A DNA stretch of 64,000 nucleotides from Chlorogloea purpurea SAG 13.99 (GTDB lineage Bacteria > Cyanobacteriota > Cyanobacteriia > Cyanobacteriales > Microcystaceae): NCBI GenBank assembly GCA_016903695.1, contig JADQBB010000020.1, forward strand, positions 1 to 64,000, in the 5' to 3' direction. A program made the position numbers and the translations under genes. The notes beneath the pieces are model-generated. The model was not told where the DNA came from. It made no database searches and saw only the letters and a program-made list of their open reading frames with translations. Of the stretch, positions 36,431-45,237 are shown piece by piece (position 1 is the stretch's first letter; every line of letters begins with the position of its first letter).

Positions 36431-37327
36431 TTGGGCTTCGCGAATTTGTTTAAAAACTCGGCAAAACCGTTGGAATCGGTGGGGAATATTCGGATAATGG
36501 GCGATCGTAGCGCCGGGAAAACCGCCTATATAGCGTCGTTGGCTTACTGGCCCAATGCTAATCCGGCCACCCCGGTACAGTCGGTTACGCCCTTGGGGGA
36601 TCAGGATGCGGGAGCTTTTTTGATCGATATTGCCCGTAATGTATTAGAGGAGGGGTTAACTTTAGCGCCCACGGATCTAGAGGATGTTTTTTCTATAAAA
36701 GATTATCGTCTCAGCATCGTCTTGAAAGATAGGTATTCTCTCGGTCAGTTAGGGTCGGGTTTGATCAAGTTGAATATTAACTGTAAGGACTATAGCGGTG
36801 AGTTGTTCAGGGATTTGATCCATAAAGCTAACGACCAGCGTCTACAGGAGTACATAGAAGATTGTTTGGTGGCCGAGGGGATTCTGTTATTGATAGATGG
36901 GACTGCCTACCGCCTCGATGCCCAGTATGCCGACGGGTTGGAGAAGTTCTTGAAGATTTTAGAGCGATCGGATCTAGGCAAAAGAAAGCGTAGAATAGCT
37001 GTAACCTTGAATAAATGCGATCAACCGCAACTTTGGGTGAGTCGCCATCAACCGAGAGAATTGGCGGCGCGAAGATTTCCCCTGATGGTGAAAAAGTTAG
37101 AATACTGGTCTAATGGGGGAGGGGGTGGGGTGGATTATTTCACGGCTTCCGCTTTCGGGATGATGGGGAATATAGACCCGGAACCGAATTCTAAAATTAT
37201 CAAGCGGGATAAAAGCGGTACTACCTGCGTGATCAAAGAACCGAAACTGTGGCGACCTTTCGGTTTGGTTTCTCCGATTTATTGGCTGTGTACGGGTCAG
37301 CGACATCAAGATTTAGATAGGGATTGA
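36431..37327 (+). CDS. Small GTPase-like NTPase 3 of signalling cassette
   Basis: 298 residues from TTG 36431, with GGAGG 7 bases upstream. P-loop GDRSAGKTA near residues 24-32, G3-like CKDYSGE near 117-123, G4-like TLNKCDQP near 192-199 (a good NKxD) and a SAFGMMG segment. Closest in sequence to NTPase 2. Of the three it has the most canonical guanine-specificity motif. It is followed after only 6 bases by the first GAP1-like gene, so their products are probably made together. Confidence 0.75.
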   Translation: MGFANLFKNSAKPLESVGNIRIMGDRSAGKTAYIASLAYWPNANPATPVQSVTPLGDQDAGAFLIDIARNVLEEGLTLAPTDLEDVFSIKDYRLSIVLKDRYSLGQLGSGLIKLNINCKDYSGELFRDLIHKANDQRLQEYIEDCLVAEGILLLIDGTAYRLDAQYADGLEKFLKILERSDLGKRKRRIAVTLNKCDQPQLWVSRHQPRELAARRFPLMVKKLEYWSNGGGGGVDYFTASAFGMMGNIDPEPNSKIIKRDKSGTTCVIKEPKLWRPFGLVSPIYWLCTGQRHQDLDRD

Positions 37328-37333
37328 ATAATC

Positions 37334-39553
37334 ATGGAAGTGACGATTTACGAATTCAGTACAGGTATTCAAGTAGAAGGAACTCCCGATAATTGGTATT
37401 CGACGGGTTTCACCGGGGAATATATGGATAGAACGATCGATCCGATCCCGAAAGCCGTGATCAAAGCGATCGATAATAAATTATTCGCCATCAAATCGGT
37501 ACATTCTTTGAATGAGCCTGCTCTTATAGCCCGCGAGGTTATAGGTGAGAGTGGAGATGAGTGGTCAGTGGTGGCGGTTCTCAGTAGAAGAGAAGACGAT
37601 TGCCAAAGACCTGTACTCCTGCATCGCTACTTCCTTTGTCCGGGGCTGGGGAATATAGATAATATATTGGATTGGTTCAAAGAGTACGAGCCTAACAATC
37701 CCCAAAAAATACCAACTTTTGACCACTTTTACGCCAAGAGAGGTGTTTATAATTTTCAAACCAAATCAACGCACATAAAAATTAGAGACAGGCGGGAAAC
37801 AGAACTACAGCAATCTTGTCCGATCATCATAGATTATCGGGATAGTTCCTGCACTCATATCATCGTCAATGCTATAGCGAAAGAAAAAAACGAACTCGAT
37901 AATCAAGGAAATGATCGGGAAATTTTACCTTTTTCTCCTGCTAACGATTATTGGGGTGGTTCATCCATATCGTCGAGAGCTAGCCTACCTCAAAAATTAC
38001 GTGATAGTTTAAATAACCAGGAATATGTAAATAATAATGAATCAAGAAAAATAATTGAGAATACTAGAGATGTAAAGCTGATTTCTTGGGCATATAATGT
38101 ACCTGAGTTAGAGAGAGTCATGTCTTTTATGGTGATTAAACCTGCTGACCAGAATGCGAAAATAGGTATGAGTACGATTAAACAAGCACCACCTCCTCCT
38201 CCGCCGTCATTGGTTGACGAAAACGAACTGAAAAGAACTATCGGTCAATGGATGGGCACATCTGAAAAGGTATCGTTTGAATCGTTAGAAGCTTTGGAAG
38301 TTGCTTTACTTCGTGCCGATCCAGGCGATATAAATAATATAAAATTCTGGAACCATCTTTTAGGTGGTTTGGGGTTGAATGATTTCAAGAACGGGAATAA
38401 CTACCCTGCGCTAGGAAAACTTTTAGTAGTACAAGCAATTATTTTTCCTGACGAAATATCAAAAACATTGATATGGTTGCGAGATAACAAAAACCAAAAA
38501 AATTACGAACAGTCTTGCTTAGATTTTCAAGCACGCTTAGCTAACGTCTTGAAAGAGAATCCAAAAAAATTTGAAACTATTAAAGGTAGATGTACAAGTG
38601 GTGTTGAAAAATTAATTTTTAAAGTTAATGATAATCATGCAAGATTGAGCTTGCTAGCAAACGGTATTTGGGCTGATAGAGTGGAGGATTATCTAAAGGT
38701 AAATTATAACTATGACAATCATACAACTACTACTAATATAAAAAATCTAAAAAGTCAATATATAGATACACTAGAGCTAAAAAAAGATCCGACACAGCTG
38801 ATACAGCTACAAGATAATTTCTTGAAAAAAATGTCTAGTATTTATCACTTCAAAGAAGAACAGAGGCATTTTTGGTTAATATTAAGAGCATTATATAAAG
38901 CCAAAAAGTACCCAACGGTAAAAATAGGGTCTCAATTTTTTAGTGATTTAGCAAAATTAACACCTAAAAACGAAAATATTTTTATTGATAAAAAACGTCA
39001 CAATAGAATAAAAATTTATGACGATTTTTTGGAAAAAAAATTAACTTTATTAGACATATATAAACAAACATTAAATCAGTTATTTGCTTTAATCGCAAAA
39101 CACTATTTGAGTTTTATCATTGGAAGTTTTTCGTTATTGCTTTTAATGGGATTTTGTATTGGGTTTCTAACAAGTACACACATAGTTTTTTATGATAAAC
39201 AGCCACAAAATAATAATAAAAATAGTCCTAGTGATCTCTCCCAATCAGATTCAATAAATAAATTGGCACAAAAAATAAGTTCAGAAATATTAAATTCTGC
39301 TGATCCCAATAAAATGTCTAAATTAGAAAACATCAAAATATTAGCTCCCAATAATCGTAAAATATATGTCAAGGACACGGAGAATTTAAAAAAGATTCTA
39401 GAAATATATGTGAAGGAAACTAAAAAACAAGACCTGAAAGAAAATGTACAAAAACCAACAGGCTCTGATGAATATAAGAATAAATATAAAGACATAAAAT
39501 GTAAAGTTGCTAGTGAAATAAATATTAAGAAAGTAACAGATTGTTCTACATAA
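37334..39553 (+). CDS. GAP1-like GTPase-associated protein 1, with variable AT-rich C-terminus
   Basis: 739 residues. The N-terminal ~270 residues (IYEFSTGIQVEG, NWYSTGFTGEYMDRTIDPIP, HRYFLCPG) match the N-terminus of the 634-residue protein downstream and resemble GAP1-N domains that accompany double-GTPases. A PPPPPP linker near 285 leads into a helical region, then a single membrane helix (~592-615) and an Asn/Lys-rich tail. Base composition becomes strongly AT-rich from about 37860 onward while the N-terminal part matches its neighbours, so the C-terminal part may have been exchanged. Function inferred from context: effector or scaffold of the GTPases. Confidence 0.6.
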   Translation: MEVTIYEFSTGIQVEGTPDNWYSTGFTGEYMDRTIDPIPKAVIKAIDNKLFAIKSVHSLNEPALIAREVIGESGDEWSVVAVLSRREDDCQRPVLLHRYFLCPGLGNIDNILDWFKEYEPNNPQKIPTFDHFYAKRGVYNFQTKSTHIKIRDRRETELQQSCPIIIDYRDSSCTHIIVNAIAKEKNELDNQGNDREILPFSPANDYWGGSSISSRASLPQKLRDSLNNQEYVNNNESRKIIENTRDVKLISWAYNVPELERVMSFMVIKPADQNAKIGMSTIKQAPPPPPPSLVDENELKRTIGQWMGTSEKVSFESLEALEVALLRADPGDINNIKFWNHLLGGLGLNDFKNGNNYPALGKLLVVQAIIFPDEISKTLIWLRDNKNQKNYEQSCLDFQARLANVLKENPKKFETIKGRCTSGVEKLIFKVNDNHARLSLLANGIWADRVEDYLKVNYNYDNHTTTTNIKNLKSQYIDTLELKKDPTQLIQLQDNFLKKMSSIYHFKEEQRHFWLILRALYKAKKYPTVKIGSQFFSDLAKLTPKNENIFIDKKRHNRIKIYDDFLEKKLTLLDIYKQTLNQLFALIAKHYLSFIIGSFSLLLLMGFCIGFLTSTHIVFYDKQPQNNNKNSPSDLSQSDSINKLAQKISSEILNSADPNKMSKLENIKILAPNNRKIYVKDTENLKKILEIYVKETKKQDLKENVQKPTGSDEYKNKYKDIKCKVASEINIKKVTDCST

Positions 39554-39665
39554 AAACCCATGATATAAAAAAAACTTGACGAGTTATCGATTGATAATTT
39601 TTTATCGAATATTTCGTATGTTTTAAACCCTTACCACGTAAGCCGCAAAAACTATCAGCTTTTAT

Positions 39666-41570
39666 ATGAGCAATCAAATCCAAATACACGAATTTAGCAC
39701 GGGAATTCAAGTCAGGGGTAATTCAAATAATTGGTACTCCCTCGGCTCCACGGGGCAATATATGAACAAAACCCTAGACCCCATACCGGCGAGTGTTATA
39801 AAAGCGATCGTTAACAAAGAATTCTCCATTTATTCGTCACCCCCGGAACCCGTTATCATCGGGAGACAAATAATCACCACCCTGGATAGCTGGAGCGTGA
39901 TCGCCACGATCACCGAGGGGAAAGACGACCAACAACGCTCTATCGATTGTCATCGATATTTCCTGTGCCAGGGGGCTGATGGACTCGCCCATATACTGGC
40001 TTGGATGCTACAACAGAAACAACAAACGGGTCAATTTCCGGTTTTCGATCCCTTCAACTTTAAAACAGTCGGTCAGCCCCACCAGTACGATACCGCCGGG
40101 ACTCGCTCTTTCACGGTTCGTAAGGCTCTCCAAGACCTGTTAACTAACGAGCCTCCGATTATCGTCCCTTACAATAATATTTGTACTCCCGTTATTGTTA
40201 ACGCGCTGGCGACCCAAAAATCTCAAGAAAACGGTGAACCCGTATCGTGGGCTTACGGAGTGAAAAACCTGGTAAAACCATTTCTCTTTGGATTGATTTA
40301 TCCCTACGATGAACAAGCACAAATAACTCTGGAACAGCAATTATTTCCCACTACAGTTAATGATCCCCCGGTTCCAGACCCGACGATAATTATAAACGAC
40401 CCGACACCTGCCCCGCAGGACGAAACAACGCCCACCCCGATTCCAGAACCTCGCCCGGGGCAGATTGAAAAACGATCGGTGAAACCCTCGTTCGACCCGC
40501 AACCGATGCGCATTTATCTTTACGCGCTCGCCGGGGTTACATCGGCTTTAATCGGTTGGAATCTTAGTCATTTCCTACTCACGGATTTACAGATCATGAG
40601 GGAGTTTCCCCAATTAATTATCTTTCCTCTCGTGACAATTTCCCTCGCCGTCGGTATGGTGATCAATGAAATTTTTATCAGTAGCCCGACGAGAGCGAAA
40701 ACCAACTTGAAACTCGCCACGGCAGCTTCTTTCAAGACTATCGGTATCGGCGCGTTACTGGGGTTGGCAGCCGCGGGGCTGTCCTTTATCTTCTTCCTGC
40801 CCCGATTCGATTTCCCGCTTTGGTTCGTGAGGACTTTTGGCTGGTTATTGATCGGCGTTTCCGTGGGTCTGGCAGAAGGCTTAACCTGGCGGGATTATAG
40901 TGTGGAAAGCGGTAATAAAAAAAGGAAAAACCAACGATTAATAGTGAGCCTGCTGGGGGCGACATTCGCGAGCGTGTTTGCGGCGGTGTTATTTGAAATA
41001 TCGCGCTCTAAATTCCAAGCTCAATTCACCGCGTGGCAAAATTGGGAAGACCCTTTAGGTTTCGCTCTTTTGGGACTCATATTAGGTTTGAGTTTCAGCC
41101 TTACCAATTCACCGAGTTATCAAGCGGCCCTACGCGCCGGTACTGGTTTCGAGTACAGGGGAGAGCATTTTTATGCTAACGGTGGTAATTTATCGCCGCC
41201 CGGTATCGACTTGAATATTTTATCTTTCGTCAGCGATCCAGATAATACCACGATCGAGGAAGGATTATCGATCGCTCTCCCGGGCTTCGGGGTGATCAGC
41301 ATCGGTTCTGATATTAACGCCGACATCTGTATCCCGAATTTAGCGCCCCACGTAGCGGATATTACCATCGATAGGAGAAAAGCCTTACTATTACCCGACC
41401 GTGACCATTATAAATCGATCGCCATCAATAATAGGTTTTTGAACACCCCCGTCCAGAGAACTTTAAAACACAACACCCTGATCACCTTTCACCCCCTGGA
41501 ACCAGATGAAGAACAACCCAAATTTTATCGTTTCGTCTATTACAACCGTTTCCTCGACCCTCAAGCTTAG
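39666..41570 (+). CDS. GAP1-like membrane protein with C-terminal FHA-like domain
   Basis: 634 residues. Residues 1-220 are paralogous to the preceding protein (FSTGIQVRG, NWYSLGSTGQYMNKTLDPIP, HRYFLCQG). A Pro/Thr-rich linker (~225-275) leads to about six membrane helices (~281-480). The last ~110 residues look like a divergent FHA fold: GVISIGSDINADICIP, HVADITID, then TLKHNTLITFH. FHA domains bind phosphothreonine, and a kinase and phosphatase are in the same cassette, so this protein could recruit phosphorylated partners to the membrane. The 112-base gap before it contains no gene. Confidence 0.65.
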   Translation: MSNQIQIHEFSTGIQVRGNSNNWYSLGSTGQYMNKTLDPIPASVIKAIVNKEFSIYSSPPEPVIIGRQIITTLDSWSVIATITEGKDDQQRSIDCHRYFLCQGADGLAHILAWMLQQKQQTGQFPVFDPFNFKTVGQPHQYDTAGTRSFTVRKALQDLLTNEPPIIVPYNNICTPVIVNALATQKSQENGEPVSWAYGVKNLVKPFLFGLIYPYDEQAQITLEQQLFPTTVNDPPVPDPTIIINDPTPAPQDETTPTPIPEPRPGQIEKRSVKPSFDPQPMRIYLYALAGVTSALIGWNLSHFLLTDLQIMREFPQLIIFPLVTISLAVGMVINEIFISSPTRAKTNLKLATAASFKTIGIGALLGLAAAGLSFIFFLPRFDFPLWFVRTFGWLLIGVSVGLAEGLTWRDYSVESGNKKRKNQRLIVSLLGATFASVFAAVLFEISRSKFQAQFTAWQNWEDPLGFALLGLILGLSFSLTNSPSYQAALRAGTGFEYRGEHFYANGGNLSPPGIDLNILSFVSDPDNTTIEEGLSIALPGFGVISIGSDINADICIPNLAPHVADITIDRRKALLLPDRDHYKSIAINNRFLNTPVQRTLKHNTLITFHPLEPDEEQPKFYRFVYYNRFLDPQA

Positions 41571-42807
41571 TTTGTCCTTGTTGATAGTGTGCGCTCAAAC
41601 GGCGGCGGTGATGGCACAGGTGAAGGAATTAAACATAGAGAGTCTGAAAACTAACGAGGATCGCGTTATCCTCAGGGTCAAAGCCAAGGGGGAAGAAAAT
41701 CGCCCGGTGGTGACGCTGGACAAGAAAGACTTCTCGGTCAAGGTTATAGACCCGCTAACGAAAAAACCCGTCAGCGATAAGATCACATTTAACTGGAAAT
41801 CTCCCACCGCCACGATTCCCCCTCCCGCTTGGATCGTCGTGCTGGTGGATTTCAGCGGTAGCATGAATCAACCAGACGGCAGCGGCAGCGCCCAGAGGAA
41901 ATTAGACGGGGCGCTAGGGGCGATCAAAAAATTCGTGGCCGGGGCGGCGGAGAGGGGCGGTAATACCCAAATAGCGATCGTTCCTTTCGGTAAGGCTTCG
42001 GGTAATTGTCAGGTGGACTACCCGGTAAATTCTCAAACCCTGACTAAATTTTTCCCTCCCCAAGACCCCCAACTCAATGCTTATCTCGATGCACTGGGTA
42101 AACAAACACCTTGCGCCGGTACTAATCTTTACGATGCGGTCAACGCCGCGATCGATTTTCTGGCCAATCCCGAAGATACTAGATTTCACCCGGCGGAAGA
42201 ATCGGGGGCGGAGAAACCCCGCCTCTCGATCATTCTCGTTTCCGATGGTTTCGACACCACGGATACCGATCGAAGTACGGTGATCGATCGATTGAAAGAG
42301 CATCCAGAAATTATCCTCCATACCCTGGGTTATGGATTGACCCCCCGACAACTACAACGAAAATATAAACTGGCGAGAATTCCTACCCAGAAAGATCTTT
42401 ATTGGGATAATCCGGTTCCCAAGGGTAAAGTTCCCGCCGATGAATTCGTGGATAAGGCGGGTTTGGCCGAGATAGCGGCGGTCAATGGCGGGATAGCCGA
42501 ATTCTCGGGTGATTCGGAAGGTATCGCCAAGGAGTTGAAATTGTTCCTGACGGCTTTACTGGGCGAATACGAGATCAGCTACCAGCAACCCGCTTCGGAA
42601 AGGGGTAAAACCTATGAAGTGACGGTCGCGAGTCAAAATGTGAAATCGGCTCCCGAAGAGTATAGGATCACGGTTTTCGGGCGCGCTCTCTCTTTCCCTA
42701 CCCGTCTGGCGATGTTTGTAGCTTCTTTAGCCGCTCTCGGTATCGGGGGTGTCATCCCCTACCGTATGTGGGCGAACAGATTAGAAGAAGAAGCGAGGGG
42801 AAATTAA
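41506..42807 (+). CDS. Exported vWA-domain protein with C-terminal anchor
   Basis: 433 residues. Signal peptide ending AAVMAQ near residue 37. A beta domain (38-105) precedes a vWA domain with MIDAS DFSGS at ~114-118, a threonine in the GTN loop and SDGFDTTD near 246. A single C-terminal membrane helix (~401-420) would hold the domain on the outer face of the inner membrane. The ATG at 41506 overlaps the previous gene by 65 bases; it is needed to include the signal peptide. Metal-dependent ligand binding is the likely role, linking the envelope to the cytoplasmic switch proteins. Confidence 0.82.
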   Translation: MKNNPNFIVSSITTVSSTLKLSLSLLIVCAQTAAVMAQVKELNIESLKTNEDRVILRVKAKGEENRPVVTLDKKDFSVKVIDPLTKKPVSDKITFNWKSPTATIPPPAWIVVLVDFSGSMNQPDGSGSAQRKLDGALGAIKKFVAGAAERGGNTQIAIVPFGKASGNCQVDYPVNSQTLTKFFPPQDPQLNAYLDALGKQTPCAGTNLYDAVNAAIDFLANPEDTRFHPAEESGAEKPRLSIILVSDGFDTTDTDRSTVIDRLKEHPEIILHTLGYGLTPRQLQRKYKLARIPTQKDLYWDNPVPKGKVPADEFVDKAGLAEIAAVNGGIAEFSGDSEGIAKELKLFLTALLGEYEISYQQPASERGKTYEVTVASQNVKSAPEEYRITVFGRALSFPTRLAMFVASLAALGIGGVIPYRMWANRLEEEARGN

Positions 42808-42872
42808 TCAATAATCTTGTATATTTTCGTTGTATATTTTCGTCTATTTAACTCGCACCGGAGAGTATTATT

Positions 42873-43271
42873 ATGGCTAGTTACGTATTAAAAATTTTTC
42901 TCGACAATCAAAAACAGAATAATACAAGTTACAATGTGGTCAGGCAATTATCAGGGGTTCACGAAGATAACCCGGAGCTTTTTTTCACTAAACAAACCAG
43001 AGAAGAAATCCGCGGGGAAATTCAGGATAAAACCAGTTGCTTTGTTAACGATACTGCCTTAATATCTATAATCAACAGTTGGCTAGAAAATATCAGACTG
43101 GGTTATAGAATAACAAGTTTGAATGTTTCTCTAACTTCGATGGCGGAAAGCAAACTGGCCCTGTTGAAAGATAACGGCAATCTAGAAATTCCCGAACTAT
43201 TAGCACCCGTTTTAGAAGAGATAAAGCCTCCCGTGGAGATTTTATTACCGCTAGAATACATTTTCCAGTGA
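42873..43271 (+). CDS. Hypothetical cassette protein (132 aa)
   Basis: No recognised domain. Soluble, mixed alpha/beta, with a hydrophobic C-terminus (PPVEILLPLEYIFQ). It has a GGAGAG ahead of ATG 42873 and sits between the two vWA genes on the same strand with short gaps, which supports it being real. The gap before it contains a short direct repeat (TTGTATATTTTCG twice, ~42819-42844). It may be a specific adaptor of the vWA proteins; nothing in the sequence shows this. Confidence 0.6.
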   Translation: MASYVLKIFLDNQKQNNTSYNVVRQLSGVHEDNPELFFTKQTREEIRGEIQDKTSCFVNDTALISIINSWLENIRLGYRITSLNVSLTSMAESKLALLKDNGNLEIPELLAPVLEEIKPPVEILLPLEYIFQ

Positions 43272-43304
43272 CCGACCCGCAAAAAAATAATGGAGTTTTA
43301 GATA

Positions 43305-44606
43305 ATGTTAAATGTAGGAGTGATACCTCACCGTCATTTTTTTCCCGCTGATAGTGCGGAACAGAAATTATTTTTATTACTGAAATTGCGCCCCACTAGA
43401 GAAGTATCCGATAGTCGCCCGCCCACCTCTTTTAGCTTCGTCATCGACACCAGTGGATCGATGGATGAAGTGGTGGTGAGGGGAAAAACCAAACGCGCGA
43501 TCGTGATCGAATCCCTATTAGAAATCGCGCGCTCGAATCGCTTGACCGACAACGATCGCGTTTCCCTGATCCGCTTCGACGATCGAGCCTCGACACTGCT
43601 GAACTTGACGGCGGGCACGAAAACGGGTGATATAGAAAAAGCGATCGAACATTTGAACGATTTCAGCGGCGGCACTCGTATGGGCTTGGCGATGAAAGAA
43701 GCTTTATCCTTACTCGATAACGGCGAGATGACCAATAGACGCGTACTCATTTTCACCGATGGCGAAACCTTCGATGAGTGGGATTGCCGCAACTTGTCCG
43801 AACAGTTCGCCCGTTGCGGTATTCCCATCACCGCCCTGGGAGTGGGCGACGAATATAACGAAGATTTATTGTTAGATATTAGCGATAAAACTAGCGGGCA
43901 TCGCTATCATATAGGTCATCAAATAGCGATCGATAAATTGCCCGAAACCCTATTTGAAGAAGTCCAGCAAGCCCAGAAAGAAGTGATCAACAATCTCGCC
44001 CTCACGGTAAAAACGGTCAAGGGCGTGGAATTAGTAAGGCTAACCCGTATCTATCCCGATCAAGCTGAACTGGACATCAAACAAGACCCTTACCCCATAG
44101 GGGCGGCGCAGTCTAATGACGATACCATCTTCGTTCTAGAGTTCAATCTCGATGCCCGCCCCGTCTCCCGAATGCGTATCGCCAGGCTGGGGCTAACCTA
44201 CGACGTACCTGGATTAAATAAACGGGGTGAATTAACACCTCAAGACGTGATCATCGAATTCATTCAAGGAGCCGCGGCGCAAATTAATCCAGAGGTCATG
44301 AATTACGTGCAACAGCGTAACGTTTCCCATTTAATCAATGAAGCTACCAGAGTGGTTGACCAGAATCCCGAACAAGCGCAGAAACTTTTAGAGGCGGCTA
44401 AAAGCATGACGCTGAAAATAGGGAATCAAGAAATCATCGGTTTGATAGACCAGGGCATAGATGAAGTCAGAAAAACTAGGAAGATTTCCGATGGAACCCG
44501 CAAAACTGTCAAAATGGGAGCCAAGGGAAAAACCGTGAAAATGGATTCCGACGATATAGACCAATATCTCAGCGAAGAGAATATTCGTAAATTGTCGGGA
44601 ACTTGA
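43305..44606 (+). CDS. Cytoplasmic vWA protein (TerY/YfbK-like)
   Basis: 433 residues without a signal peptide. The vWA domain is at ~40-215 with a complete MIDAS: DTSGSM at 48-53, SGGTRMG near 125 and TDGETFDEW near 150. A beta-sandwich-like region follows (~225-330), then a helical part. The C-terminal tail contains TRKISDGTRKTVKMGAKGKT-type Lys/Thr repeats (RKTVKM, GKTVKM), good candidate phosphorylation sites for the cassette kinase and binding sites for FHA domains. In TerY-P type systems a vWA protein is found with a PP2C phosphatase and a kinase, as here. Confidence 0.85.
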   Translation: MLNVGVIPHRHFFPADSAEQKLFLLLKLRPTREVSDSRPPTSFSFVIDTSGSMDEVVVRGKTKRAIVIESLLEIARSNRLTDNDRVSLIRFDDRASTLLNLTAGTKTGDIEKAIEHLNDFSGGTRMGLAMKEALSLLDNGEMTNRRVLIFTDGETFDEWDCRNLSEQFARCGIPITALGVGDEYNEDLLLDISDKTSGHRYHIGHQIAIDKLPETLFEEVQQAQKEVINNLALTVKTVKGVELVRLTRIYPDQAELDIKQDPYPIGAAQSNDDTIFVLEFNLDARPVSRMRIARLGLTYDVPGLNKRGELTPQDVIIEFIQGAAAQINPEVMNYVQQRNVSHLINEATRVVDQNPEQAQKLLEAAKSMTLKIGNQEIIGLIDQGIDEVRKTRKISDGTRKTVKMGAKGKTVKMDSDDIDQYLSEENIRKLSGT

Positions 44607-44649
44607 TCGATCGATTCATGCGATTAATTAATGAAAGGAGCGAAAAACT

Positions 44650-45216
44650 ATGACCATTCTCTGTATAGTCTGTGGCTACGATAAAAACCCCGATACCGCC
44701 GAATTTTGCGATGCCTGCGGCTCGGAATTGAACGCGTCCACGGTTGATGCCGACATGCCCGTATACGAACCGCAACCTGTAGGGCTTTCCATTAACCCGG
44801 CCCCGGTATCGAATCCGACGACGCTGCAAACTTCGACCCCCACGGTAATCCAAGATTATTCCCCCGCGGTGAAAAGCACCGGCAGCGCCAAATTAATAGC
44901 CAAACAGGTTAACTCTCCCATCCCCGAATTCGTCATCCAGGGGGCGGCCTTAATAGGGATATTTGACAACGAGATGGGGCCGGTAGACATTGACTTGGAA
45001 GATTTTCACGGCAAAGAAACAGTTTCTAGGCGACACGCGGAAATTTATCAAGAAAGCGGGCAGTGGAAGATCAAAGATTTAGGTTCCACTAATGGAGTGT
45101 TCATCAAGCCCCGCGGACAAACTCGCTTTCAAGCCCGCATCGATTCACCCACCCCTTTGAACAGCGGCGATGAAATAGCGATCGCAAAAATTCTCTTTAC
45201 TTTCCAAACTATATAA
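44650..45216 (+). CDS. Zinc-ribbon plus FHA domain protein
   Basis: 188 residues. An N-terminal zinc ribbon (CIVCGYDKN...FCDACGSEL, residues 5-28), a Pro/Thr/Val-rich linker (~30-85), and a C-terminal FHA domain with the phosphothreonine-binding residues SRRHAEI and LGSTNGVF. FHA domains dock onto phosphothreonine, so this is probably the reader of the kinase in the same cassette. The zinc ribbon resembles that of the 709-residue kinase (CTVCLTDN...YCIACGSSLL), hinting at shared assembly. AAGGAG lies 8 bases before ATG 44650. Confidence 0.88.
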   Translation: MTILCIVCGYDKNPDTAEFCDACGSELNASTVDADMPVYEPQPVGLSINPAPVSNPTTLQTSTPTVIQDYSPAVKSTGSAKLIAKQVNSPIPEFVIQGAALIGIFDNEMGPVDIDLEDFHGKETVSRRHAEIYQESGQWKIKDLGSTNGVFIKPRGQTRFQARIDSPTPLNSGDEIAIAKILFTFQTI

Positions 45217-45237
45217 AATTTGTAAGGGACTAAATAT

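Noticed and set aside
42817..42845. Direct repeat TTGTATATTTTCG before the 132-aa gene
   Set aside because: Only two short copies in a small gap; no clear function, so mentioned only in the gene entry.
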